Assembly (NCBI RefSeq): GCF_036884655.1
Contig: NC_088357.1
Location: 12,121,501-12,185,500, forward strand
Origin: Musa acuminata AAA Group
Taxonomy: Eukaryota; Streptophyta; Magnoliopsida; Zingiberales; Musaceae
Length of the DNA stretch: 64,000 bases
Direction of reading: 5' to 3'
The notes beneath the pieces are model-generated. The model was not told where the DNA came from. It saw only the letters and a list, made by a program, of their open reading frames with translations, and made no database searches. A program made the position numbers and the translations under genes. Of this stretch, positions 38,038 through 50,127 are shown piece after piece. The first letter of the stretch is position 1. Each line of letters starts with the position of its first letter.

Positions 38038-39344
38038 TAAACCTCCTTGTTATAGTGTGTTAGGATCAAGAGCGATACTAAAAGAGGGGGTGAATTAGTG
38101 AAGCGGAGAAAATTATTAGTTTATAAAATATTTCGTTCGTTGAAAACTAATTTTGGAAAGTGCTTGGCTTTAGAACGAAAGAACTAGTAGTTATCTAAGA
38201 AAGTAAAGACAGTAATGAAAAGCAGAAGGGAAATGAGCACACCGAAATTTATAGTAGTTCGGTCGTTGTGACCTACATCCACTTCTGATTTCTCCTCCGT
38301 CGAGGTCACCGACGTCTACTAATGGTCTTCATTCAATAGGCGAAGACCAACCACCTCTTTATGATGATTTATTTTTTTCACGGGTTTAGGAGATAACCCT
38401 TACAAGCCTCACACTTCTCTTGAATGATCTCAACACTTAGAAAGGGAGGAGGAGGACTCTTTATACTTTTACAACACTTTTAGCACCCTAAGAATTTAAG
38501 ATTATATTCACACTTTCATGCCCTTTCATGCAAAAAATGGTGGGATATTTATAGGCCCCAATGGCTTTAGAATTAGAGCAAAAAAGTATCACATCCTCGG
38601 ATTTCGGGGTACTGGCGGTACCACTGCCATTATTGAGTGGTACTATCACTTGTAAACTAACACTGGGTTGTACCACTACCCAATTTGGGCAGTACCATTG
38701 CCTGATAGAGCTCGAAGACTGAGCTCTGGTGGTACCACCACCCAGAACACTTAGGAGACCGAGTCCCAAGTGGTGCCACAACCGGTTATGACTTCAGGTG
38801 CTGAATAGGCTATTCAACCAGCCCAATTCAACCTTGTTTAGGGCCCAATTGACCTTTAACTGATGTACTAACTACGATTAAGGCAAGCAATCTCTATCCG
38901 ATATGTTGAGTTTTCTCTCGACGATCCTCCGGTGAACTTCTCGGCGAGTTTTTCGGCGAGCTTCTAGTGAACTCCAATGAACTCTTATCAAACTCCCGAT
39001 GAACTCTCGGCGAACTTCCGACAAACTCTTGGCGAGCTTCCGGCAAACTCCCGATACATCATTCGAATCTTCGATTTCGGCCCATCATTTGCTTTATGCC
39101 TTACCACTATCGTAGTTAATCCTGCACACTTATCTCAACGCATAGATTAGATCAAATAATTTATCAATTGATTTCATCATCAAAATTTTAGATTCAACAT
39201 AGTGCATCTTCCAATTTATTTTTTTTAACGCCTTTAGATTTTATCCAATTAATTAAATTTATATGAATTTAATTAATTGGATGAAATCCAAAGGTGTTAA
39301 AAAATAAATAAATTTGAAGACACACTACAGTAAGGAGGTTTATG
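38036..39344. mobile_element. Foldback MITE split by a solo LTR
   Basis: Removing the LTR at 38058-39199 and one copy of its target duplication leaves an element of about 162 bp that is almost entirely one inverted repeat. The left arm starts CATAAACCTCCTT at 38036 and resumes at 39205; the right arm ends AAGGAGGTTTATG at 39344. The arms are about 78 nt and meet around 39256-39262 (AAATTTATATGAATTT). It has no coding capacity. A target duplication of the MITE itself is not clear. Confidence 0.8.
38058..39199 (-). repeat. Solo LTR with target duplication
   Basis: 1142 bp, TG...CA, with TAGTG on both sides (38053-38057 and 39200-39204), the 5-bp target duplication expected of LTR retrotransposon integration. 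On the minus strand it starts TGTTGAATCTAAAATTTTG and ends GATCCTAACA. A TATA box lies at about 38545-38552. No internal region, so it arose by LTR-LTR recombination. Confidence 0.9.
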
Positions 39345-39429
39345 CATTGCAACATGAAAATAAACAACAATAGGAACTCTAATACTGCGTGTTGTGCATA
39401 TTGTGAAGAGGAAAAGGTAAGAAAAGCAA

Positions 39430-40637
39430 AAAAAACTAATTGAATGAATTTTTTATTTTATGTTTAGTAACTTGCAATTCTATATTTCGGGATTCATGAT
39501 AGGATATTATAGTATCAAGCAAATATAGATTATCATAAGCCATAAGTGAACCAATTCCAATCACATTTGAATTTAAAGATAAAGTAAACTAATTATTTTC
39601 AAATGAACGAGAATAACTAGATTTGTCAAATAACGGTGCAACAAAAGTATTTTTCAAATCCAAATAATATCTAGTATACAAAAACAATCTAAATGTGCCT
39701 ATTGCTTCCACATCTATCGATTTTTCATCCCCCACATAAATGCATCTCTTAGCATCATAGGGCCTTCGATAGCTTAGGCAACCTTGCATTGAAACACTAA
39801 TATTAGTAGTTGCACCGGAATCTAACCATCAAGTGTTTCTAGGTACTGAAGTTAAATTAACTTCAGAATAAACCAAAGTAAGGAATGTACATTTTTTAGC
39901 ACGCTAAAGTGATATTTGGCATAGTCCTTCAAATGCCTAGATTTCTAATAGAAGAAACAAATATCATCCTTATTTTGTTTCTTCTGTACTGAACCCTTAT
40001 CAGCCTCATTCTTTTCATATTTGTATTTTCTTTTCTTGCCCTTGTCCTTAGAGGTGCTGGCGCACTTTCAATCTTTTCTTGCTTCAACTTTTCTTCTTTT
40101 TTTGCACACAATATGAAATGAGTTCAAAACCAAATGGATAAATAAGTCCTTTGATAAGCCAAATTTTAATGCTTTAAACTTTGAAGTAAAATTAGACATC
40201 TCCATGATGTACTCTCTTATATTACCTTTGCTGTTGTACCCGATGGAAATCAAGCTTTGAAGCAGAGTGCTTGTTTCTACCTTATCATTATTAAGAAAAT
40301 ATTTTTCTATTTTGATAAGGAAATCTTTGTACTTTGTAATCCCTTCAGATACCGCACCCCTAAAGGCTTTTGGAATATCATGCTTAATAATTACAAGACT
40401 TATGTGATTAGACTTGTCCCACTTCTCATATAGTCTCATTTCATCATGAGTACTATTTTTCGTAAGAGAAGCGGGTTGGTCTTCCCTTAGTGCAAGGTTC
40501 AGATCTATGCAACCCAAAACGATCAGAATGTTTTCCTTCCAATCCTTAAAGTTGGTTCCATTTAGAATCGGTACTAAATTGAGGTTAGTAGATATTGTTG
40601 CAAGAGAACTAAACAAGAGAACAATAAACAACCACAA
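39430..40637 (-). pseudogene. Decayed Ty1/copia gag-protease half (minus strand)
   Basis: From 40637 the minus strand encodes a copia-type gag (LVPILNGTNFKDWKENILIVL; SEGITKYKDFLIKIEKYF), then, after stops and frameshifts, a protease/linker stretch including GCLSYRRPYDAKRCIYVGDEK (39589-39789 frame). The latter segment, and the next 150 bp, match the plus-strand copy at about 41100-41520. Nothing resembling integrase or RT follows on this strand. Confidence 0.8.
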
Positions 40638-41074
40638 ATTATGCTCATATATATTACCATAAACTTAAGTAAATTCAAATAATGATATAACCCATCTCAA
40701 GATACCAAGTGCAACATTAATATCTTGTCTTTGGACTTCAATATTAATTGCTAGTGATAGTCTTGTTGTAATGATAACACTGATAATAAGGCATGTCAAA
40801 TGATAAATCCATCTTTGGATTGATTTATTTTTTATATGTACGACTTTATAATTGCTACATGTTTACCATTATTAGTGTGTATATAATCCTACAAGTCATT
40901 AACCTTTTTTTGAGTTGGATAAATTTCCCATGGATGTAAATACACACTACATTTAATATTTTCATGAGAAATGCCACGCATGAGAGGTCACTTTGGTAAC
41001 TTAATGCATCAAATTACTCAATCTAATATTAAATAACTTTATAATTATTAATTGAATTTGAATCATATTAATCA

Positions 41075-44000
41075 AATTGGCTTAACCTTAATTTGTTAAT
41101 TCAAATTAAGGTTTATTCTGAAGTCAATTTAACTTCAATACTTAGAAACAGTTTGTGGTTAGACTTCGATACAACTACTAACATCAGTGTTTCAATACAG
41201 GGTTGCTTGAGCTACCAAAGGCCCAATGATGCTGAGAGATGCATTTATATGGGAGATGAAAAACCAGTAGATGCGAAAGCTATAGGCATATTTAGATTGT
41301 TATTGTGTACTGAATATTATTCAGATTTGAAAGACACTTTTATTGTACCGTCGTTTAGATGGAATTTAATTTTTATTTCTTATTTGAACAAATCTGGTTA
41401 TTCTTGTTCATTTGGAAACAATCAGTTTACTTTATTTTTAAATTCAAATGTGATTGTAACTGGTTCACTTATGGCTTATGACAATCTATATTTGCTAGAT
41501 ATTATAGTGTCATATCATAAATCGTGGAATTACGAGGTGCTAAACGTAAAATTAAAAATTCGAGTGTATTATAGCACAAACGTTTGTGTCACATATCTAG
41601 AAATAGAGTTGAAAAACTTATGTCAGAAGAGATTCTTGATCCAAAGTAAACAAACCAAACCTAAGAGATCAGGTGCATATAGAGCTACAAACGTCTTAGA
41701 ATTGATATATACATATATTTGTGGGCCATCTCCTACACCTTCATGGAATGACCAACAATACTTTATATCATTCATAGATGATTACTTATATCTAATATAT
41801 GAAAAATCTAAGTCTTTGAATGTGTTCAAATCATTTAAACCTAAAGTTGAAAATCAACTTGGCAAAAGGATAAAAAGCATTAGATCTAATCGTGGAGGGG
41901 AATATTATGATAGAAATGATGGCTCAGGTGAACAATGTCCAGGACTATTTGCTCTATACCTAGAGGAGTGTGGAATTATCCCTCTGTATAAAATGCCAGG
42001 GTCACCTAACATAAATGGTATAGTTGAAAGATGAAACTGCACACTTAAAGACACAGTAAGAAATATGATTTCTTAATATACTTTGCTAGAGTCACTATGG
42101 AGAGAAGCAATAAAAACTATAGCTTACATTCTTATAGAGTACCAATTAAAGTAACTACAAAAACATCTTATGAGCTTTGGACCGGGAGAAAGCCTAGTCC
42201 AAGACACTTGATTGTCTAGCTAAGATAAGGCTTTACATGCCTAATGAAAAGAAATTGGAATCCCAAATAGTGAGCAATTACTTTATTGGTTATTTTGAAC
42301 GATATAAGGGGTACAAATTTTATGATTCCAAATTAATAAATATTTTTGAGATGAGTATTGCTAAAAGGATACTAAGTTTGGGGGGAGAAATAAGGTTAAA
42401 GACTTTACCTTTAAGGAAAAATTGGTTCAGTTTAATCCAATTTATATAGTTCCCACTGATGTGGCAAATTCAATACCTCAAAAGGATATAGTCATTTCAA
42501 CTCTCAAACAGTATAAGAAAATTGTTCATGAGGAACAAACTTAATATCCATAAGAACATATGCCACAAGAGCTAGCACCTTTGCGATGATCTATTAGGGT
42601 AAGGAGGAGTGTAATTTCAAATGATTATATGATATTTCTCTAGGAACATGAAAAAAGTAGTGGTATGATGGAAGATGATCCAATCAACTTCTGTCAAGCC
42701 ATGGAGGATTCCAATTCGGATAAGTGGATTGAAGCAATGAATCAATAGTATAAGTCCATACAAGACAATAAAGTTTGGAAACTTGTCCCAGAAGGAGTGA
42801 AACCTATTAGTTATAAATAAATTTTTAAAACCAAAATAGATTCTAATAGTAATGTGGAGATGTATAATGCACATCTTATGGCAAAGGGCTATACTAAAAA
42901 AGAAGGGATTGACTTTAAATAGATCTCTGCGGTTTTAACAAATGACTCTTTTAGAACAATTATGACTCTAGCTGTATATTTTGATTTGGAGCTTTTTTAG
43001 ATGGATGTCAAAACTGATTTGGAGCTTTTTTAGATGGATGTCAAAACAACGTTTCTTAATGGAAATATTGATGAAATAATTTATATGGTATAACCAGAAT
43101 ACTTTGTATCAAAAGACCTAAAGAAAATAGTATATAAATTGATAAAATCTATCTATGGGCTAAAACATGTTGAATCTTGGATTTTGATGATGAAATCAAT
43201 GAGTTTACGATCTAATGAACGTTTAAGTGACGTAGGACTATCTTCAATCAAGGAAGATAAATCAATTAAAGCAGTGGAATCAAAAGTTAGGTTGAAATGG
43301 AACATGTCAGAAGATTGGATGTCGGATCGGAGGAATGGTCAACATGTCAGCAGAAGGTTTCGTGCCATGAGTTCGAGCATCGGGCCAGAAGGATCGGACA
43401 TTGCGCTAAGGAGATCGGGTGTTGCGGATATCAACATGCCGATTGGGCAATACATCACAAGAGAGGACGATGTGACGAAGGTTCAAGTGAAGTATCGGAT
43501 GAACCAATGATATATTGGACAATTAGTATTCTTGCTTATAATAATTTATCTAGATCGAAGTAGTTTTAGTTCTAATTGGGTTGGTTTAGAATGTAATTAG
43601 ACCAACTCAATTAGGGGTCGACTCGACCTGAATTAAGGTTATTTTGGGCCAAGTGGAAGGCCCAATCAGTGACCCATAGTTGGCCCAAGCTGTGACACTG
43701 CCAGTCTAGGTGATAATATCACTCAAATATAATCTCCCAGACTGTGTCAGGCAGTGGTATCGTCTAGTCTCAAACTAGCAAGTAGTGGTATTGCTGGTAC
43801 CCTAAAAACTTAGGATGAGATCATTTTTTCCCTAAATTTAAATTCATTTGGGGCCTATAAAGACCCTACTCATCCTTACACAGTAAACAAATCAATTAAG
43901 AGCAAAAAAAAAGAAGAAAAATGCTATTATAATATTATAAAAACTATTCTGAAGCTCTAAGTATTATATGAAGTTTAAGAGATGGGTGAGTGGTTGTAAA

Positions 44001-44950
44001 AATTATCTCCTAAACCAGTGAAAAGAAAAAAGTGGGTGTAAAAGGGTAGTTGATCTTCGTCCATTGAAAGAAGATCGATAGTGGAAGCCGATGGCCTTGA
44101 GTGAAGAGGAATCAGGAGTTGATGCAAGTCACGACGACCGAACCACTATAAAACTTAGTTTGTATTTATATTTTGTTAGTTTACCTTTATTGCAAACTGC
44201 TCATTACATTCTTATGAACATTTTCAAGTTAAATATATTTCCAATATAATTTTATCTAACGAAAATTTTGAATCGATATAATTTTTATCGTAAACACTAA
44301 TTCACCCAGACCACCCCCCCTCTTAGTGTCGATTTCGGTCATAACAAAACAAGCATCCTATTAGTGGTATCACAAATTTCATCTAGTAATTATCTCATTT
44401 GGTTTTAAGATGAATGTTGTTGATGATTGCATATATCATAAATTGAGTGGGAGCAAATTTATTTTACTAATATTTTATATGGATGACATTCTACTTGCTA
44501 CTAATGATATAGACATATTGCACGAAACCAAGAGATTTTTATCTAGAAATTTTTAGATGAAAGATCTTGGTGATGCCTCTTTTGTGTTAGGAATCTAGAT
44601 ACACCGAGATAGATCTCGAGGTATTATAGGATTATCACAAAGAAACTATATCGATAAAGTACTCAAAAGGTTTGACATGTAGGATTATAAACCAGGAGAC
44701 ACCCCTATCATAAAGGGAGACAAGTTCAATCTCAATCAGTGCATTGAAGAAAATCTAGAAACTTAAGAAAGGTAGAAGATTTCTTATACATTAGCTTTAG
44801 GGGGTCTAATGTATGCACATGTTTGTACGCGTCCAGATATAGTATACATTGTTGGAGTGTTAGGTAGATACTTAAGAAATCCTAGAATGAATCATTGGAA
44901 TGTAGCTAAAAGAGTCATGGGATATTTACCGGATACTAAGACAATATGAT
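41075..44950 (+). pseudogene. Decayed Ty1/copia protease-integrase-RT-RNase H half (plus strand)
   Basis: Order on the plus strand: protease-region remnant (DSG motif changed to DFDTT), integrase from about 41690 (ELIYTYICGPSPTPSW; SIRSNRGGEYYDRNDG; MPGSPNINGIVER), then RT with MDVKTTFLNGNIDEIIYMV, SIYGLK, YMDDILLATND and MKDLGDASFVLGI. It ends near 44950 in CTRPDIVYIVGVLGRYLRNP with no complete RNase H. There are many in-frame stops and a 25-bp local duplication near 42985-43035. A solo LTR interrupts RT at 43168-44346. No flanking LTRs identified. Confidence 0.85.
43168..44346 (+). repeat. Solo LTR inserted in copia RT
   Basis: 1179 bp, TGTTGAATC...GGTCATAACA, flanked by AAACA at 43163-43167 and 44347-44351. 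The copia frame reads IYGLK on the left and QAS on the right of the insertion, so removing the LTR and one AAACA reconnects the motif position. A TATA-like CTATAAAGACC lies near 43856. Confidence 0.92.
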
Positions 44951-45817
44951 TTAATATTCTCCGACAAGTTCAAAAATAATAATTAATTATAAAAATAATA
45001 TATAATTAATCTAGAATTATACACATGAATACATTTAATGAGACTTATATTTTATAATTTATTATTTATACAAATACTATATTGTGGAGCATGACATAGT
45101 TATAATATGCTTAGACATCTAAGATTACAATTAGTTAAAGGTCAAAGAGAGTTAAGTTGGTAATTGCTGATTTATTTGGCAAATAAAAAATTTATGGCTA
45201 TTGAATTGACTTGCTAAATACACAAGAAAGATCAGAAAAACTCAACCATATGACTTTAACTTAGTGTAAAAAAAAATCTAATTAATGAAATACGATGTTA
45301 ATTTAAAGCTGAACTAAATGCATTCTGAAAGTAGAAATTTATTCAGAAAAAAGGAAAGAAAAAAGTGTAGTTGTTTGTATTAGTTTGAAAATAGTATCTC
45401 ATTCTTTTCAATATAGTGCTATTTGATTAACCTCTCATTAGATTCTATCGTTATTGTTGGAGAAGCATCTTATGCTTATATTTACAGTGTCCAAAACTAG
45501 GAGGAAAAAGAAAGGCCATGCTCAACATCAAACACAATGAAAAAGTATTGCGTTGTGGAAGGAGATTATTATCAAACCATGAGTGCTTTCAAAGTTCCCA
45601 AAAATGACAGCACAGTTCCAGTGGAAGAATAGTCAAAACTCTGTGAAATTTGGAACCTAGTTTTCTGAAGCAAAATCTCAAAATATATTATGCTGCAATG
45701 GAGCAATGGTTCAGTTCTTTTCATTGCAATCTGAGGCCATCAAAAAATTACAATCTGTCCAGAAAATTCAGACGTAAGTGACTTTGAACGATCCCTCCAA
45801 GTACTTCAACATCAAGG
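44951..45817. other. Spacer between copia remnant and Yae1 gene
   Basis: About 0.87 kb of AT-rich sequence; the right part should include the 3'UTR of the Yae1-domain gene. No further structure noted. Confidence 0.5.
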
Positions 45818-47644
45818 TCATTCTTCTTCCTCTCCTTTTACAACATCAACACTTGCTTTGATTTCAGAAGACTCACGTACAAGTAACATAAGCTCCTTGA
45901 AAAAGAAGTCTAACTTATTGCAGTCAAAATCTTCGATTGCTGATGATACTGTCGCTTTTGAACTTTGATGAGATTGTTTATTTTCTTGTAGTAGTTGAAA
46001 GTGACACATTCTCAGAGCATCGTCCGTGGAAATCTCTTGAACGGGCTTGTAAAGACTTTGAAATGTGCATCTGTCTTCAAGCTCCATTACTAACTTTTCT
46101 TTGAATTGATCTGGGAGGTTTACAAATGCACTACGAAATAATGTAGGAAAAATAAGATACCAAAATTCTTCTGCAGAAAGAGATCAGTAAATACTATCAC
46201 TTTTCACCTTGTGATGCCTCTAACAATTCCCCATTTGTAACCACTGCTTGCAGATTGCTTAAACCCAATGTTGAAGCCCTCTTGGGCAGAAGCTTCCTTT
46301 CCTGCAGATATACCATCTCGATAACCCATATAAACTTTTGTCAAGGGTTCCATATGATACATCCTCAAGTTTAAAGCCCTAAAAGTTTTACTATGAAGAG
46401 TTTTGGACAAAGGATTTCATATCATTTATAGATTGCAAGGATACTGTATAAAATTGATCATAACGCCTCTTCTGTTCTCTGTTTAAGTCAGCATCTGAGA
46501 TTTCATTCAGAAGCCCATCATCACACCAAGAATCATCAGAAGCATGCTCTGGAACTAAAACTAACTCATTAGCATATTAAACTTTGTATTTGGTCAAAAC
46601 AACCATGGCAGTATATCATACAACTTCCACAAAAGGCATCATGTAAATGCTACATAAACACCAAAGAGACCAAAATGTCATCTAATATATCCATAATATA
46701 GTCACTAATTTGAGGAAGAATGAAATTTAAATTTTAGTTTTGATGAAACTATACTCTGCACATGAATTGCTATGCATGCATCTAGGCCAATCAAATTCAA
46801 TTGTCTCTGACTTTAAAGGAACAATTCATTCGATTGCAAAATCTCCACGTGCATGCTCGCTCGATAGCAGAAATGAAAAAGAAACAGTAAAACAATATGA
46901 TGCATGAGCAATTAAATTAATTTATTAATAAAATAAAATTAATTTGTTTAGAGATATTTTACATATGTAATAACATGAAAATATCTACTCAACGAGGAGA
47001 AAAAGAAAGAAAAAACACAACAAAAAAGAAATCATATTATTGAAAATTCCAAATCTTGATTGAATATCTTAAAGATTCATCTCTACAAAGATGAAAGATT
47101 ATCAATCAAAAATATCATGAAGAGAGGAAGACTTTCTCAAATCAAATCAGAAATGAAGAAGAAGATATCATATATTTGATTTGATGCGATTGTAATTTTT
47201 TAAATTTCTGTAATTTTCTTTTTATTCTTATACTTGAGCATATAAAAATGGGCTATAACATTGTAATGTATGAATAAAAAAAGGATCCATGAATCAAGTT
47301 ATTTTCCTTTCCCACCTTGTGAGGCATGTGAAGGTGCAAGACTTCTATCCTAGGAGTGTTATCTTTGAGCCAATTGGATAGTTATACATTTGCTTATTAT
47401 TTTTAGTTATTATCTTTCACTTCTCTCTTTCTATTCCTCCACTATGAAAGTAATTTGTTGTTGCTCGCCCTACATGCCAACCAATATTGAACACTTCAAA
47501 ATTAAATATACCATCACATAAGTCTCAGAGATATAACCGCATTGCCTCACCACAATGCTAAAAACTTTGCAAATATCTAGTATTGGTAACAAACCTCATA
47601 GCAAACTTTTTACCTTCATCCTCTTGTGATGATCTAAGAATGGC
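45818..47644 (-). CDS. Yae1-domain protein, 3' four exons
   Basis: Yae1-domain proteins act in yeast with Lto1 as adaptors delivering an iron-sulfur cluster to the ribosome-recycling ATPase Rli1/ABCE1 (family knowledge). Exons 47644-47614 (tentative), 46554-46445, 46329-46208 and 46130-45818 keep a continuous frame. The domain is in exons 2-4: GYRDGISAGKEASAQEGFN, IGFKQSASSGYKWGIVRGIT, the repeated G-x-x-x-G deca-GX3 pattern typical of Yae1. The C-terminal part (about 100 residues, LPDQFKEKLVMELEDRC onward) is the usual plant extension, ending GEEEE. The exon at 47614-47644 (AILRSSQEDE) is assigned on phase and splice sites only. The start codon is not found; transposons occupy 47.8-52.2 kb upstream, so the first exon may lie beyond them. 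The intron 46330-46444 looks U12-type with an unusual 3' end. Confidence 0.82.
46330..46444 (-). other. Predicted U12-type intron with GT-AT ends
   Basis: The minus-strand donor is ACA/GTATCCTTG, matching the U12 donor consensus (RTATCCTTT) at 8 of 9 positions. Near the other end is ACCCTTGACA, matching the U12 branch site core CCTTRAC. The only 3' junction that keeps the Yae1 frame (QFYT then MGYRDG) is after TTTAT, 11 nt downstream of the branch A, so the intron ends AT rather than AG or AC. The nearest AG (46335) would shift the frame. Confidence 0.55.
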
Positions 47645-47799
47645 CTACAAATAAATCAAATCGTTCCAAAGAGAAACAGAAGAATAGAAATAGCAGGTGC
47701 CACCAATTCGACAAAGAAAACCTTTTTCATATAAAAATATGACCAAAAGTACCAAATTTATGAGGAAAAAAAAAGCTCACTGAGGGAAAGAACAAGGGT

Positions 47800-50127
47800 G
47801 ATCTAGAAGTTGTCCACTTGCGGAGGGAAGGCAGCCATCAGAGTTAGAGCTTATCGGGAGAATCACATCAATCGGATCGATAAGCAGCAAAAACACATAG
47901 TCCTAGATTAATCACGAGGACCAGATTGATGGCGGAAAAGAATCTTGCACTGCATCTTCTTTAGGGTCCCCTCCCTAGGGTGTCATCATCTTCTTCTGTG
48001 GTGTCGATCCCTTCAGTTAGGGTTCCTGGAGTGATGCCAAGCCAGACCCCTAAGGTTTTCTCCTTTGGCAAGTAGTGATTTAAAAAGCGCTAAGCGCCAA
48101 AAGGCGCCAAGGTCCAAAAACGCCTGAGGCACTAGGCGCTCGTCTAGGCGCTCGCCCGAGTGAAGCGAGGCGCTAAAATATAAAAATATATAATATAATT
48201 AATATAATTATTTAAATAAAAAATATGCTATTAAATTAAGAAAATCGAGTACAAAATCACAATGTCATATTAATAAAAAGTCTCAAAAATCAAAACAATA
48301 TAATTTTAAATCAAATCTATTGAGTTGCTCTGTACACTTGCCATTTATTCTGAAACCTAACAATAATTTTAAATAAATAAAAAATAATAGTATTAAAATT
48401 AAAATAATATATTATTAATCTAATAAATAAAAATACTATTATTAGTATACAGTTAGTAGTATACTGGTAATATACTGTTAACAATATAGTAAGAAGAGTG
48501 TGAGAAGACCGAGGCTGCTAAGGCAACGACAACGGTAGCGAGAGCGACGAGCGATAACGGGAGTGAGAGCGGGAGCTGCGAGTAGCAGCGGGAGTGGGAG
48601 TGGGAGCGGGAGCGGCGAGCGACGACAATAGCGATGAGCGACGATTCTAGTAGCGGCGAGTAGCGACAATGGCAGCAGAGAGCAACGACAACGGAGAAGA
48701 AATCTTGACGATAAAATCGCGAGTGTTAGGGTTGGGGAAGTCGGGGAAATCGTGAGAGGGAGCCTATCGGTGATTTAGTTGGTTCGATTGAACCAACTAA
48801 AGCACTGGAGACCGAACCAGACGTAAAACACTGGTTCGGTCGCCTGGTTTAACCCGGGCGCTCGCCCGAAGCGCCCGGCGCCTGGGCTCAGGCGAGCGCC
48901 TCGTTGAAGCGAGGCACTTGGACATGAAGTGAGGCGCTCAGGCCTCGCCTCGCCTCGCCCGAGCACCTAGGCGAGCGCCTATTGAAATCACTGTTGGCAA
49001 GTACCAAGAAAAATGGGCCACTCCGTCGGGATCCTTCCAATGCCCCTCCGCCTTCCAAGAAGAGCCAATTGGATGGCCCTTTCACTGGAAAGAGCATCTC
49101 TTAGGCATTGATGTTAGTTGGTCCTTCATATGGGCCAGATGCAAGTTCACTGCTATATTCTTCTTTGTTTAACCGGATCTATGATGCTTCTAAGGATTTC
49201 ATCGAATTTGAGGAAAAAACTCCTCATGAATGGCAAAAACCTTGAATATCTTGTTTGATCAATTGTTTCCTCCGACTTTGACTTTGGATTTCCTGAAATA
49301 TGTGGTTTCTCACTTATGGAAATGTTCTTTGGTGTCCCAAGTGATCAATTTGGCTAAAGGTTTTTTTTTGCTTTCAGTTTTTTTCTAAAGCAGAGGTTGT
49401 TCGCATCCTCACCGAGGGACCATGGACCATTCGAGGGGAGGTTTTGTATCTGATGCCCAAGAAAGCTAATTTCCAGCCTCTCACGAAGAGGATCTCATCT
49501 GTCCCTATCTAGGTGTAGTTCGTCAGTCTTCCTTTGGAGTACTGGAACAAAGAATGTGTTATTAATCTTGGTTCTCTCCTAGGTCGTCCCCTAAAGAATG
49601 ATGAATGTTCTTTCTCGTTTGAAAGGGGTCGATATGTAAGGTTAGTATAGAAATCGATCTTTCAAAACCCCATAAGCAGGGTGTCTGGTTGGGTCACCTA
49701 AAGAAAGGAATTTTCCAAACGGTTTCATATGAGAATTTACCTTTGGTGTGTTTCAAGTATAGTTGTGTGGGTCATAAAGTGGATTTGCCCTCTAGTTTCG
49801 ATGACTTCTTTGACTTCCTCCCTTGTTTTTCTGGACTCTTCTCACAAGGCCGACCCCCAAAAGGGTGTGGAGCAACCCCCTTCCGATTTAGATGGCTCTA
49901 TTGCCCTAAGGGAGGTTGGGTCTTCTCACTTAGAGCTAGACCTCTTTGGTCCATGGATTAAAGTTGAGAAGCGTTGCCCGATTGGTCGTCGGCACAGCCA
50001 AGCCAATGCTGATCGAAATCGATTGGAATAGGGGGGTGGGGTGGTGCCATGTCGAGGAAGCGATCGAGGCCATTGGTTTCCTCTGCTCCTTGAGATATTG
50101 GCACACATACAGGTCACATGCCCCCTA
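47800..50127 (+). mobile_element. Decayed L1-type LINE (ORF1 part), interrupted by a hAT-like element
   Basis: After removal of 48073-48993 and one target-duplication copy, the plus strand reads a LINE ORF1-like protein with frameshifts and stops: KYQEKWATPSGSFQCPSAF, a DUF4283-like stretch around 49370-49560 (ILTEGPWTIRGEVLYLMP; LPLEYWNKECVINLGSLLGR) and, near 49610-49790, GRYVRL, VWLGHLKKGIFQTVSYENLP and a broken zinc knuckle CFKYSCVGHK (second Cys is Tyr, last Cys missing). No ORF2 (endonuclease/RT) is present. The left limit near 47800 is approximate; the right limit is the CACTA-like end at 50128. Confidence 0.65.
48073..48993 (+). mobile_element. Non-autonomous hAT-like element, copy B
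   Basis: Ends TAGTGATTT and AAATCACTG form terminal inverted repeats. Both flanks are exactly TTGGCAAG (48065-48072 and 48994-49001), an intact 8-bp target duplication. 921 bp. The interior has GCGC/CGCC-rich terminal regions, an AT-rich stretch and an (AGCGGGAGC)-like GC-rich repeat block at 48510-48680; it encodes no transposase. Best preserved of three copies here. Confidence 0.88.
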
